DNA of 64,000 bases from Condylostoma magnum (lineage: Eukaryota; Ciliophora; Heterotrichea; Heterotrichida; Condylostomatidae), in assembly GCA_920105805.1 (NCBI GenBank), contig CAKKTI010000044.1, positions 21,524 through 85,523 on the forward strand. Reading direction: 5' to 3'. This document shows, one piece after another, positions 1 through 11,679 of the stretch. Below the pieces are notes generated by a model. That model made no database searches. It worked only from the letters and a program-made list of their open reading frames with translations, and was not told the origin of the DNA. Both the position numbers and the translations under genes were made by a program. The first letter of the stretch is position 1. The number at the start of each line of letters is the position of its first letter.

Positions 1-1596
1 ACTAAAATCGATGATCTTCAAATTTCATAATTTTAGGCATTAAAGAAGCATAAAAGAAGACATAGGAGATAATCTCCGATTTTTTATGATACTCCTATCA
101 ATCCTTTATAAAGGATGATTCAACAGTTCTCCATATTCTTCATAGATTAAATAGAGGATTTTTTAAATATTCCCATAAAATCCGACTAATCTAATAAAGT
201 AACGGAAGAGTCAAGCCAGGAGGACTTAACTCCTACATATAACTTGGATTAACAGAACTATGGAAGAGCTGGAATGGCTGAGTTTATTAGGAAATAATGA
301 GAGTTAGAAAATAAAATGAAATTAGTAGAAGAATAAAAGAAACCATATAGGTCAAGAAATAAATAAATAGATACAGAAGAAAGCACACTATAAAACTAAA
401 TAGAAGAAGTAGTTGCTGAGTAAGAAGAAGAATAAGAGATTAGCTCTTTAATGACTGACAAATCTGAAGAAATTGAAGAGCCATAGGAATTATAAAAGGC
501 CAAGTAAAAGAAACCACCTTCTAAGCGTATTATTGACTTTGGTAGAGGTGCAAAATCAGGATTTACAAAATTGTAGGATAATAAGGCACTATTATCCAAA
601 ATAAAAAGGAGAAATACAAGAAGGAAATCTGTTTTTAAGCAATTAAGGCAAATATAATCTGAGAATTTACTCAAAGAAATTGATAGTGATTAAAAGCAAT
701 CTGATTAAATTAGTCTATTAAAAAGTCATACAGTGATCTAATTTTAAGAGTCATAGTAAAACACACCAGCTACTAAATAATAAAATAATGTATAAGATGA
801 GGCTCAATTCATAAACAATAAAAAATAAGATGATAAAGACTAAATTTCATACAATTTTTAATAGTTTGAAAGTAAAGTAAATCCAAATATGCTATAACTT
901 CGTAGAAAAGGTGTAGTGTATAAAGAAAATGATATAGAAATGTTCTATAAGAGAGCATATAATGTGGATGTTGAGCTCTAATAAATCTTTACTAATAATT
1001 TGATAGACTTAAAACAATACTGCTTTACATAGCCAGTTAATTTTAATTTTCCTAAAAATACTGAATTACTATATGATTATGATGACTAAGGAGAAGACTT
1101 TAATATAAATAGCTTCGATCCAGATAACTTCTAAATCCATGCACTTAAAGATAGATTCAAGTCAATTATTCAAAACGGGCCAAATCAAACCTCTTTAAAC
1201 TTAAAATAATAAGGAGTATTGTATAATCATGATATTGATATTCCTGATCTAACAGAGTAATAAAAGATATTGTAATATAATCAAGAAAAAGAGAGAAAAA
1301 GACGATAAAAATTAATTTAACAAAGAAATATGCAATCTCCTGTAAGTATCCCGAACAAGTCTAAACTTAGTTTCAGTAATATTGATATAAGGAAAGTGCA
1401 ATAAGTAAGGTAGCAAAGTGTATAAAGATCTAGATTTGAAAGGACTCAGAGCTCATCTTAATGGCATAAAAGAGATCTACTAGAAGAATAAGAGCGGATT
1501 TACTTGAGATTTCGAGGAAACAATAAAATAGATCCTTGTAATCAAATCGTCTAAAATGCAATTAGATCAAGATCTGTAGAGAGGCGAAAACTATAG
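1..1596 (+). CDS. Hypothetical acidic/Gln-rich protein, 5' truncated
   Basis: About 531 residues remain; the 5' end is cut by the window edge. The frame stays coding-like throughout, with acidic runs early (EEVVAEQEEEQE), Lys/Arg-rich patches (IKRRNTRRKS) and an RS-type tail ending near RSRSVERRKL. I recognise no domain. In-frame TAA and TAG are frequent and read as Gln. The gene ends in a triple stop, TAG-TAA-TAG (1594-1602), and the next gene starts only a few bases later on the same strand. The frame is confident; function unknown. Confidence 0.7.
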
Positions 1597-1609
1597 TAAT
1601 AGATTATAA

Positions 1610-2482
1610 ATGGAAAATCTTAATCAGACTTTATCAGCTTATGATTATTGGATAACATAAGACTTAGAGTTACGTAAGATATCTGATAATTCTAAATTTT
1701 AATTCATTGGTGAGCAGCATTTTGATGAGATTTCTTTAATAGTGATGGCTTATATACAGTAGTTTATAATAGAAAATTTCTCCTTCTAGGAATTATGAAT
1801 TCCATACAACTCTAATCCTCAGTGCAATATATTCATTTCATCTGATCTGTTTACTAACCAATAGAAGATGTTAGTGTTAATATAAGGAGCAGGGTAAACA
1901 AGAGCTGGGTTATGGTCAAGATCAGTATGTATTAATCAAAACTTTTAATTAGGCTCAATGATTCCTTATATTGTAGAAGGGTTACAAAGAGGCTACTCTA
2001 TAGTTATTATGAATCCTAATTATATAAGAGACCCATAAACCTTGTAAAGTATTAATCTCATAGATTCTCCCTATAATCACTGTATTTATTGCTGGAGGGA
2101 GTTTGTATAGCAATCACCTGCTTAGTAGGTGTATATAGTTGCTCATTCTAGAGGAGGAAGATGTACTCTGGAAATTGCTAAATAATTCCAGTAGGATTTT
2201 ATGTCTAGAGTCAAAGCTATTGCTTTTACTGATTCTGTTCATAGCAATTTAAATGAATTATAACCAAGACTGAGGTAGAGAATGAGAAAAATTATAGTAA
2301 ATTGATAAAAATCAAAATCAAAACTAGATACACCGGAAAGAAGAATAGGAAAGAGGGATAATGGTGTAACTAATGTATCCTCTGGGCATTAGTAACATTA
2401 ATTCACATCAGGTACTGCATTTCCTTCTATTTTTCCATTTTTTGAAATGATGAGCAGGGGAAAGAATAAGTATATTAGATAG
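1610..2482 (+). CDS. Arb2/FAM172-type alpha-beta hydrolase-like protein
   Basis: About 290 residues matching the Arb2 domain across its length: NIFISSDL, then MLVLIQGAGQTRAGLWSRS, IPYI, a nucleophile-elbow-like AHSRGG, AFTDSVHS and a terminal TAFPSIFPFFE. In the family (fission yeast Arb2, animal FAM172A) the fold resembles alpha/beta hydrolases, with roles in Argonaute-siRNA complexes or splicing; the function here is inferred from the family. An earlier in-frame ATG at 1556 lies inside the upstream gene, so 1610 is preferred. It ends in tandem TAG-TAA (2480-2485). There is no intron. Confidence 0.85.
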
Positions 2483-2505
2483 TAATTAATAATATAATAG
2501 CAATT

Positions 2506-2718
2506 ATGGAATTTAGTAGATAATTATTAAACAAAGTCTATTCCTACCTTATCAATTATTAGCTATACTATATTCAATGGGTTTAATGCATTGATTTCTT
2601 ATTCTTCCTCTGAGATAAACGGCACAAAATATACTCTATCTAAACTTATTACGAGTCAACAGCTAGATCAAAGATGAACGCGCAAAATGATCAGATTCTT
2701 CGTATATTAGCTAAGTAA
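2506..2718 (+). CDS. Small hypothetical protein
   Basis: A 70-codon reading frame between the Arb2 stop and a convergent gene. It has one hydrophobic stretch (roughly residues 14-40) and a polar tail (ESTARSKMNAQNDQILRIL). Start and stop are in frame, and its TAA ends one base before the convergent TAG-TAA, which fits the spacing seen elsewhere. No family recognised. In this code any AT-rich stretch can look open, so this is tentative. Confidence 0.4.
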
Positions 2719-2722
2719 ATTA

Positions 2723-3232
2723 CTAAACAAAGGTAGGTATTCCTTACTTTAATTGATCTTGATATTCCTGCAATTGTTATTATGTTAAATCAGATTATAT
2801 AGCTAATAATGGAGTTATCTCAACAGCTGCTATTGATAATTAAGTTAAACTTTATGTAAATTATCTTCTGTTTGTAATTTCCAAGAATTCAACAAAGTAT
2901 TAAGCCTTTTGTTTTGGTAAAGCATTAGAAAGTAGCATGAAAGAGCAGAATAGTTTAGACTTACAGTACATAAATTGCTAATCTTTTACCTCGCATTTCT
3001 TGAAAAACTACTTATTAGCATCAAAATTAATCTTCTGCTCCAACAAAATATCATCAAGTTGCTCTTAACTTATACTTTTCTCATAATTTTATAGCTTTTA
3101 CTAAAATAACTTAAAATCATTCTTAACAATCTAAGATGCACCTTCACCTTCCTTTAACTTTAGCTCAAAACTATCTAAAAATAGCTTTTCCTTTTCACTT
3201 ATTTGCCCACCTGGTAATAAGCAGCAACCCAT
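2723..3232 (-). CDS. Small protein with MGCC N-terminus
   Basis: About 169 residues, starting MGCCLLPGG, a sequence suited to N-myristoylation at Gly2 and palmitoylation at Cys3/Cys4, so probably membrane-anchored (inference). The rest is helical and charged, with ISQEQLDDILLEQK and a Gln-rich C-terminus. It ends in tandem TAG-TAA (2725-2720). Its start codon is only 12 nt from the start codon of the divergent Sfi1-like gene, so the two must share one promoter interval. No homologue recognised. Confidence 0.7.
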
Positions 3233-3244
3233 TTTATTATAAAA

Positions 3245-4972
3245 ATGCAAGAGTCATTGATACTGAAAGAAATACTTCTAAATATTCCTCAACAAAAGCC
3301 TACACTTCTGAGTGCTTTGAAATCATATGATGTTATTGTAGAAAGGAATAAAATATCAGTTAATTCTCAACTAGGAATTTAAATTTATCGTATTTTATTG
3401 AGATGAGGAAGAGATAGAAGTATGACATGGTGGTAGAAATACAGTTCTGAGTATTCCGTACAATCCTCCGATAGAATGTCTTTGAGAGAATTGGGTAATA
3501 GTAGTTCTGGGAAATAAGTAATTCAAGACCCGGTTAGTTTTAATGAAAGAGGTATGTTTAACTTCCAGTTGGCTAATAATCCTATCAATTCGGTTGGGAA
3601 AGTTGAGCTGTAGGATTTCGTGTAGAATTAAATGAGCTTTAGGCCCTAAGGATTCCTTAGTTCCAATAAATTTTAAGAGGATATACCTGAAGAGAATATA
3701 CTGAAAAAGATTCAAAAGAAGGTAGCTAAAGAGTATAATAGGAAAATGAAAATGAAAACGATTAAAAGTTGAAAAACATTTTGTGATTAAACAGATAAAG
3801 AAAAGGTAAAATGAAGTTAAACAATGTATAATTATTACTAAATAAAATTATAGAGAAAAGTATTTGAAAGATTAATTAAATTTTCATGTAATTGTAAGAA
3901 GGAAAAAATAGCTGATAATAAAATCAAGGAAAAGTTTTTTAATGCTTGGGCAATATTAATATACAATAAACGTTTAAATTAAACATATAAAGGAAACAAG
4001 ATTTGAGCTTTTAGTAAAATCTAAATGATGTGTAATATACTGGATTACTATACAAAGAGAAGATCTTTTAATAAAATATACCAATTTGATACTAGACACA
4101 TCTAAAATATTAAAATTCTAGGATTAGAGGCCTATTTGCAAAAGAAAATGAGAATAATGCGGGAGTTTTTCTTACTAGTCAAATAAAGACTAGCATCTAA
4201 ACGATCATTGAAACATGCCGAAAATTATTCCAATTTAAAAACCAAAAAGAAAATTTTAATCTATTGGTAAAAAATAACAAGAATCCAAAAGGGTAAACTA
4301 AAAGTACTGATAAAAGCAGATGAATACTCAAATCAGAAAGTTTAAAAAACTGCATTTTAAGGATGACTAAAAACAATTAAAAGATAACAAAGTATATAAA
4401 ATGAGATCAGTTTTCTGAAAATGACAAAATCTATAGATCTGGTACGAAAAGTGTTCAATTTGCTAAAAGTGAACAAAAATGACTTAGAATTAAGATCAAC
4501 TAGATTTTACTAAATCAACTTAAAACACAAGTACTTTCACTACCTTTATCTTGGATATCATAACTTGAAGCTTAATAGCTACAATAAATTTAAAGCAGAA
4601 AAGCATATCAATCTATACAGAAAATTAAAAGCACTGTTGTACTGAAGAAAATTTGTTAAAAACTAATATGAATTCCACGCTATTTACCAAGTAAAAAAGC
4701 AATAAGCCTATGAACATAACACAAAAGACTTGATAACCAAGGCTTTCTTTGGATGAGCAATATTAGTAACAGATGAAGGTAAAAAGCGTAAAAGAGGCCT
4801 TCTATACAAAGTCTTTTCTGCATGGAAAATATACAGGACAGAAAACCGACTATTGAAGAAATACTTAAGTGAAGGAACCCTGTAAACCTATCCAGACTCT
4901 TCTACTAAGCGCTATGTTGCAACTGATTTATTATCCCTACGTTCAATTAGTTCCGCCGGTAGTTTATTATAA
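3245..4972 (+). CDS. Sfi1-like centrin-binding repeat protein
   Basis: About 575 residues, basic and helical, with recurring aromatic/Trp repeats spaced 25-40 residues apart: FNAWAILIY, IYWQKIT, FQGWLKTIK, YWRKFVKN, FFGWAILV, VFSAWKIYR. This is the pattern of Sfi1 repeats, which bind centrin along a long helix at basal bodies and contractile fibres. Several of the Trp are TGA. It ends TAA-TAA (4970-4975) and the next ATG follows after 8 nt. The family call rests on repeat pattern rather than alignment. Confidence 0.65.
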
Positions 4973-4983
4973 TAATTTTTAAA

Positions 4984-7017
4984 ATGCAAGAGATCTATAT
5001 AGAAACTATAGAAAAAGAACCTCTATCAGCTAGTAAGGAAGATAGGCTTATTTCATCAGATGCTAAGAGTTATTCGGAAATTCAGTATTAACAAACTCCT
5101 CTACATTTAAGAACATCCCGGTTTACTTCATTTTAGTCCCCTGAAATGTTGCAAAAGGATTAGAAGCATTTTTAGGGATTGAATTAGCAGATTGCTAGTT
5201 GTATATTAGAAGTATAGAGTGTTCTGGTATAATGCGATGCAATGCAGAATAAAATTGCAGAGGAAAATAAGCAAATCTATAAGAAAATTTCAAGCTAATT
5301 AGATTCAGAGTGCAGAGATGCTAATATGAGTGTTTTCAAGTACAAGCAATCTTTAGAACAAATTTTATATTAACTATAAAGTTAAGAGTTAGCTGTAGTT
5401 TAACGACTAAGAGAAGAAGTGAGTGATAACTCTCTAAAAATGTACAAAGAGAAATTTGAGAAGGTGTAAAAGTAGTTTGAGTATGAAAAGAATCAACAGC
5501 CTTGTGTATAAATAAGTATCGAGATACTAACAAAATAAATGGTGAATCAAATGAAGTAGAAAATTGAACAGCTGGAGTATTAGAATCGGTAGTTCAGAAG
5601 ATTAGCTGAGAATCCGCAGTTGAATAATTAATCCATAAACTCAACATTTCATCCAGAGGACTTAGAAATGAGCGGCTAGGACATGCTAAAGTATTCATAT
5701 CAATCTGAACTAAGAATAGAAAATTTTCTTATATAAAAGATTCAGAAAATCAAGGACAAGATTAGAGAGTATTGCCCGAGTAAAATTGAGCTAGAAAGCT
5801 GGAAATAATTCAAAGCTAGAAAACAAACTTTATCTCCTACAAAGGAAAATCTAAGCAATAACCCAATTATATACGAAATTGATGAATTAGAGTTCAACAT
5901 TGATAACACTTTAAAATTTTTATCGTAATAAACCGTTTAAACTCCCAAGTCAATTGAATAAACTGCAATGAAGTCAACTAAATCTATGATTGAAAGAGAT
6001 GATTTAGACCAGTTGAAAAAAGAGATAATCAAAAATGAAAGACTTAAACTCTCTACTGAAATTGCTTAAATACATATGGCGAATAGAAGTTTAACTGAAA
6101 GTAATTTCAAGTCATAATAATAGATAAGTTCCTATATTACGGAAATAAACAATCTGTATAGTCGCATAAATGAGTTAGATCAGGAAAAGAGAGATTGTAT
6201 AAATAAGATAATTGAGGAAAAGGAGCAAGAATTTTCTAAAAAGTTAGTGGAAACTTAGGAAGATTTACAAATAAGCATAATGCAGGCTAGTGAAAAGCTA
6301 AAAAATGAATTAGACTATTATAAAGGAAAATTATCTGATGTATAAGAGTAAAAGGCAGTTCTTGAGAAAAAAATAAATAGATTAAAGTAAGAGTTACATT
6401 TTAAAAAGGATTCTGATGAAAAGTTAGCCTAATTAACCAGTGATATTCACTTTTATCAATAAAAGATAGATTTATTGAATTAGGAAAAGAACATAGCCCT
6501 ATAGAAGTATAGATAATAGAAACAAACGGCTTAGAAAGATAATCAACCTGATATTGATAAACAAATAAGCATTATCAGATAAATCTATGGTGACTAATAC
6601 GATGAGTTATTCAATTTAACTCACAAATAAATAACTTAATTAGAACAATAGCTTGAATAATCAAAACTCGAATAAGAAAAAAGCAGCTGTAAAGCTAATA
6701 AGTCAAAAAAATATAAATAACAACTCAAGAAACTGAAATTAGAGCACTAATATGAATTAGAAGAACTTAATTCCCAATTTAACAACTAAATTTACCACTA
6801 ATAATAACAGATATTAGACGCATCAAGCTTAGTAGTGAATCTTATATAATAACAAGAGATAAAAAAGGGTCCATTAATAGGAGCTTTGTAACGGCTGATG
6901 CAAGTTTCTCAGTAAATCAATGACCCACCTTAAGAGCCCCAACCAGAGAAAATAATTCCTTAAATGACAGTTTTCAGTGACAATCTAGATGACTTGTACT
7001 CAAAAGAAATAGAATAG
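4984..7017 (+). CDS. Long coiled-coil protein
   Basis: About 677 residues. After a non-helical N-terminus (~90 residues) it is dominated by heptad-rich Glu/Lys/Leu/Gln segments, e.g. ISTLAIENKK-like and LEKKINRLKQELHFKKDS. A short acidic tail ends DDLYSKEIE before tandem TAG-TAA (7015-7020). Only five bases separate it from the TAA-TAA of the convergent SPATA17-like gene. Likely structural or cytoskeletal; no specific family can be named. Confidence 0.75.
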
Positions 7018-7028
7018 TAAATAATTTA

Positions 7029-7619
7029 TTAAGTTTTTAATGAATGTTTTCCAAAATCTGAAACTTCCTCTAGCTTCTTGTACACACCTGGAATCATTTT
7101 AGTTGATGTTAAATGATGCAAACTACTAGCCAACTTATAGAATTCAACTCTAGCTTGTTCCTCTTACTGCTTTTAGTCTTCCACGATTTATTATTCTTGA
7201 TGTCTTCTCAGTTTTAAAAGCCTCTTTGCATTTTTGTCCTCAATGAATCTTATGTACTTCTTTCTTGCGAAAAAGTCGTGTAAGTATTTTCTAGAGTAGT
7301 ACCCTCTGTACATTCTTTGAATAGAAATAGCTGCATATGAGTAAAACATGAATCTTTGGTGGGATAGTTCTTTGTCAAGTAATGCCCAAAACCTTTTTCT
7401 TATATAATACCCTTTATACACCTTTTTAATTATTCTAGAAGCCCATTACATCTTCGAGTAACGTTTTCTTTGACGATACATTCGAAACAATCCTTAAATC
7501 TTAACTGCTGCGAAAATCTCTTTAAAACGATTTTTTTCCGTTTCTCTGGCTAACTCAAAATATTTGTCTATTGCTTGGAATCTACGACTGTTATAAAATT
7601 AATTTGCAAATAAAGCCAT
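7029..7619 (-). CDS. SPATA17: SPATA17-like IQ-motif ciliary protein
   Basis: About 196 residues with two to three IQ calmodulin-binding motifs (AVKIQGLFRMYRQRKRY, IIKKVYKGYYIRKR, AISIQRMYRGYYSRKYL), followed by a signature STKMIPGVY closely matching the STKQIPGIY segment of vertebrate SPATA17 after its IQ region. SPATA17 is a conserved axonemal protein, so an axonemal role is inferred. It ends TAA-TAA (7031-7026), back to back with the preceding gene's stop. Confidence 0.8.
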
Positions 7620-7762
7620 TTAAGAAAATGTATATAAATAGAGGTTTAAAGCAAGGTAAATATTGTTAATTTAGGTATAAACTTTATTTTAAATTGTTCT
7701 AATATCAAATATACATATTATAATATACTAATAGATCTAATCAAAATAGGTTATAATTTAAA

Positions 7763-8275
7763 TCAACTTAAGAACTTAACTACATAATTATCTCTAATCG
7801 TAAAAAGTTCAGCTTTTCCTGATTTTTCTAATAATTTAATAATTTCTATCATTAAAGGCATTGGTAAATTATGAAACTCCTAATTTTAAGTGATTGATCC
7901 AGTTATAAGCTCTTCTAAGGTTTCAACTTCATCAATTTATCCATTATCATATGCCCATTGATAGATTAAATTAGCTCAATCTTGCATTGGCTTCCACAAT
8001 GGATATATTTACTAATCAATCTTTATAACTTTATGGTTGATAGTCATGTTATGAATTAACTTATTCTGGAATTCCTAATCCAAAGCTCTATTGATTTTAT
8101 TATTTCTAAATAAATTTTGCATCTGTGATAAGTCCACAGTAAATAAATTACTTTCTCTACAAAATTTCATAACAATATCCGCTCAGATTTTAAGTTGTCT
8201 TTTCTAAGTGTCTAAATTTGGCTGCAACGTATAGAAAGGAGGCCAGGCTAAATATTATTCAAAGGAAATATCCAT
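7763..8275 (-). CDS. VPS25: ESCRT-II subunit VPS25
   Basis: 170 residues, the usual family length. The N-terminus LAWPPFYTLQPNLDTQKRQL matches the conserved PPFFTLQPN..TRQKQL of VPS25. The second winged-helix half has LIYQWAYDNGQ, EELITG and a terminal NYVVKFLS, comparable with GVKFF. VPS25 binds VPS22/VPS36 and recruits ESCRT-III for endosomal sorting. TGA encodes conserved Trp (KIWADI, DWANLIYQW), yet TGA at 7765-7763 is also the best stop, with TAA four codons on. Confidence 0.92.
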
Positions 8276-8356
8276 TTTAATTAGTGTACTTAATCATATA
8301 AGCGATTTAGACTGCTAGATTAAATAGCTTTAAGCTCTAATTATTTAATGAAAATA

Positions 8357-9484
8357 TTAACTACTAATCTACGTTTACTTTCCTTCAGATGCGTCAATTG
8401 TCACTGGCTATGCATAATAATACTGATTATTTTAGTCCCCTTGAGGAGGTTATTAGGGGTAGCTTTAGGGTTGTTGCATATTGGGAGGAATTATTTATTA
8501 TCCCATCATTTATGGTTGTTATCCCATCATTTGTGGTTATTGTCCCGTCATTTGCGGTTGTTATCCCATCATTTGCGGTTGTTATCCCATCATTTGTGGT
8601 TATTGTCCCATCATTTGCGGTTATTGTCCCATCATTTGCAGTTATTGTCCCATCATCTGTGGCTATGGTCCCATCATTTGTGGTTATTATCCTATAGGCT
8701 AATATTAGTTAGGCTGGTTAAATTGCATCCCTGGTTATCCCATTCCAGGCTAATTCATCTAAACTCCTGCAAATTACGGCCCTTATTACTAATTTCCAGT
8801 ATTATTCCATTATTTCCCCTTTTCTATATTATTCTACGTTGTCTTCACCAGAATAATATATAACACTGCTAGTAGAAGCTACAAAACAATTAAAATAATA
8901 AATATAACTGGTGGATCAAGAGCGCATACTTCAGCATACTTATTTTCATATATAATCAAATCGCATCCTCCCTCAAAACTTACCTTACAAGCCTAGCTCC
9001 AAATTACAAATCCTAATCCCAAAGCAATTGCGCTTACAATAGGAGCGGCTATATGTAAACAAAGTCCGGATAATCTTTACATAGATAGAATAATCGCCAG
9101 ACACCAAAGTCCAATAAATATTAGAGAAAGACCCGAGAATATTCCTATTCCTGCTCCGCATCCTGCAAGTGATCTAAACATATCTTCTATCTCAGACCAA
9201 TAATCAGTACTAAAGGTATTAGTGCTATAAGTACTAAAGGAAGTGTTCTAACTTCAAGCCTCCTCAGCTGCTTCAGCATAAGTCATGTCGTTAAATTATG
9301 ACCATCCCGAAGTAACTGCTGAAACAGAACCTGTCCATTCATTATCATCAGAACCTTGCTCAACCCATTCTGGAAGGGATAAAATTGTTATTATTGTTAA
9401 TCCCATTATAATTTCTACTATTAGGTAGATAAGTAGTCAAACCTTTGCTTTTAAACAGCATACCATTGTGTCTGATGTTTCCAT
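8357..9484 (-). CDS. Tetraspan membrane protein with PQMMGQQ repeats
   Basis: About 375 residues. Four hydrophobic segments (approx. residues 14-40, 108-130, 143-165, 195-217), the first followed by a ~75-residue loop rich in Ser/Thr/Trp, then a cytoplasmic-type Gln/Pro/Met tail with about nine tandem PQMMGQQ heptapeptides, then a GDQNNQYYYAQPV region. The overall shape recalls claudin/PMP22-type tetraspans, but no signature is convincing. The stop at 8357-8359 is TAA. The tail is low complexity and probably intrinsically disordered. Confidence 0.75.
8501..8692. repeat. 21-bp tandem repeat, about 9 copies
   Basis: A 21-bp unit repeats in frame with the membrane protein on the minus strand, encoding PQMMGQQ. 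Copies differ mainly at third positions and by one substitution (LQMM), so selection on the peptide is likely. Long open frames on the plus strand here are by-products of the repeat. Confidence 0.92.
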
Positions 9485-9726
9485 ATTTATATGTAAGTTT
9501 TGGTGAAATCAGTTTATCACTAGTTGCATATTAAGTGTAATTTTAAGCAAGGATTAGTAAAATAATATTATCATTAAGATTTACTTTAAATAATACAAGA
9601 ATGTGATCGTATTTTTTATTCATAAAACAAGTCTTAGAGATATAATAAAATAAGTAGATAGCTTTATTTTGCAAGGAGTACATTACCTATAAAATCTAGA
9701 GTAAAAATGTAATAAATAATAATAAC

Positions 9727-10437
9727 ATGGATTCCTATTACTAGATAGCTTTTATTACAATTTATCTATTGATTTTTTACTATTTACAGTCTAAAAGAAG
9801 GAAAAAGTGTAGTGTAGATTGTACTAATTGTAGTGAAAAATAGTAAAACTATATAAAATCTAACTGTGGTCATCTATTTTGCGGAAACTGCTTAGAGTAA
9901 AATATAACAAAAGGCTTAAAATGTAATAAATGTGGTATTGTCTAAGGATGAGTTTATTAGTACGGTGATTAAAAGTCATATGAATTTTAGACAAATGTTT
10001 AGATGATATGTGAGTATAATATCTAGTAAATAGGTAAAATTAAGAGTTGAAAAGAATCAATATATGAAAAAGTATATTTAATAGAATATAATCTTAACAA
10101 ATCTATAATAAAAGAGTTCAATACAAATAATCAGTGATGTAAATACTTACTAGGGTTTAATATAGTATACACACTATTAACTAATGACCTAATATGTGAT
10201 AATAGCACTTACGGATTAGTGGATGATGTAATATGACAAATAGTGTCAATATTTGGACTTACTTAAGCACTTTATTACTAGTTTTGCCAAGAACTAATAA
10301 GAGAGTTTCAGTAGTTTTAGTACTTTTCATTTCCATTAACTATTTTAATTGTCGTCTATTAACTTTTATATAAATATACACAAAAAACACAATAATAGTA
10401 TTAAAACTAAAATAAAGCTAGAAGTCATAATTGCTAA
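9727..10437 (+). CDS. Membrane-anchored RING-finger protein
   Basis: About 236 residues. An N-terminal hydrophobic segment (residues ~7-20) precedes a RING-type cluster: CTNC, 11 residues, CGHLFCGNC, then CNKC. At least one further hydrophobic segment (FSFPLTILIVVYQLLY) lies near the C-terminus. Such proteins act as E3 ubiquitin ligases at membranes (family knowledge). It ends at TAA, and the DHHC gene starts 13 nt later on the same strand. About 240 nt upstream separate it from a divergent gene. Confidence 0.75.
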
Positions 10438-10450
10438 TTGAAACAAAAAA

Positions 10451-11206
10451 ATGAAGAAAAACGGATGTATGCTTCCTTTAGAGTTATAATAAGTCTTATC
10501 TTGAGCTTTCTTTATATTTACAACATCTATATTCTACTCTTTTACTTCATTTAACCTTTAGGACTATTAAACAATAATCTGATCAGTATATGGAGTCTTT
10601 TCACTAAGCGTTTTTGCTTTAGGACTCTATCTGCAACTAATGGACCCAACAGACCCTCTCTGCTACAAAGAAAGCATCTAACTAACCAAAGACTACTTAA
10701 AATGTTAAATCTGCAATAAACTAGTAAACAGACAAAGCATACACTGCCTCAAATGTGACCGATGTGTTGTTAATTTCGACCATCACTGCAAGGTCATGAA
10801 CAACTGCATTGGCTAATTAAACTACAATGTTTTTATTCTAATAACAACAATGTTTACAGTGAAATGTATGCTAGAGATCTCCTTATCCCTATACGACATA
10901 GTCTAATACTAAGAAGATCAATCAACAGACCAACCTCTTCCCTGAGAAGTGTACTTATCTCTAAACGTCGTTTTACTTACAAGCAGTTCCATAGCCCTTT
11001 GCTTTTCCTTACACCTACTAATCTACCACATCTGACTATGCAAGAAGAACCTTACCTCCTTCACTCACTCCTTTACCCTTACATCTAGACAAGACACCAT
11101 CCTCCCTAGCTCTGCGATTCAAGACACACCCAATATTTCTCCTATTATCTCTAAAACTAACTTTGAGTAACTAACTCTGCTATATCACCGTTATTTTAAT
11201 ATATAA
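10451..11206 (+). CDS. DHHC palmitoyltransferase
   Basis: About 251 residues. Two N-terminal TM segments, DPTDPLC, then the DHHC cysteine-rich domain: [20 protein letters not shown] (D110-H-H-C113) KVMNNCIG, then two more TM segments. This is the catalytic domain of protein S-acyltransferases, which palmitoylate membrane proteins at the Golgi or plasma membrane. Short for the family. TAA (11204-11206) ends it and the next ATG begins two bases later. Confidence 0.93.
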
Positions 11207-11208
11207 CT

Positions 11209-11679
11209 ATGGAAAGAAATGCATATACACATGTGCAGCCGAAGCGCGTCTTATACAAAACGGAGGGCAGTGGAAGAGATACTTACATAAGTTTTAACAG
11301 TGGAGGGTTTACTAGTAAAAATCTTGTTCCAACGGGCAACAGATATGCCACTCCTCAGCGGCCTGGCTCAGCCTCTTAAACTTTTGCAAAATCACTTAAA
11401 TACATCTCAGATGGCTCAGGCAGGGATGGATATGTTACTATAACTGATGGAGGATTGCATAACTTAGGCCCAAATCATCATTACAAAACATTTTTAGGCT
11501 CACTTAGACATTACCATAAAGACGGTTTTACAGGAAGTTAGAAGAACTGGTATACTAGAAAATGTGCTTCGGCGCTTAGAGAAAGGTCAAGAGTGGTTTA
11601 GGATGTTACTATGAGGCTGACCAACGGGGGGTTTTATAGGACTCCTAGGTAGGAAATATGTAATATTGCAAGTTTTTAA
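11209..11679 (+). CDS. Hypothetical GSGRD-repeat protein
   Basis: About 156 residues, basic, with two copies of a motif around EGSGRDTYISFNSGGF and DGSGRDGYVTITDGG, then a KNWYTRKC segment. The composition is ordered, with clear codon structure. I do not recognise a named family. Its TAA-TAG stop (11677-11682) interlocks with the stop of the convergent deubiquitinase gene: the two TAA codons share the TTAA at 11676-11679. Confidence 0.7.

Noticed and set aside
1556-1609. Upstream ATG for the Arb2-like protein
   Set aside because: It lies inside the well-supported upstream gene; starting at 1610 preserves the whole Arb2 domain and the observed spacing.
8348-8863. Three overlapping plus-strand frames with Leu/His or Pro/Ile repeats
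   Set aside because: They mirror the 21-bp repeat encoding PQMMGQQ on the other strand.
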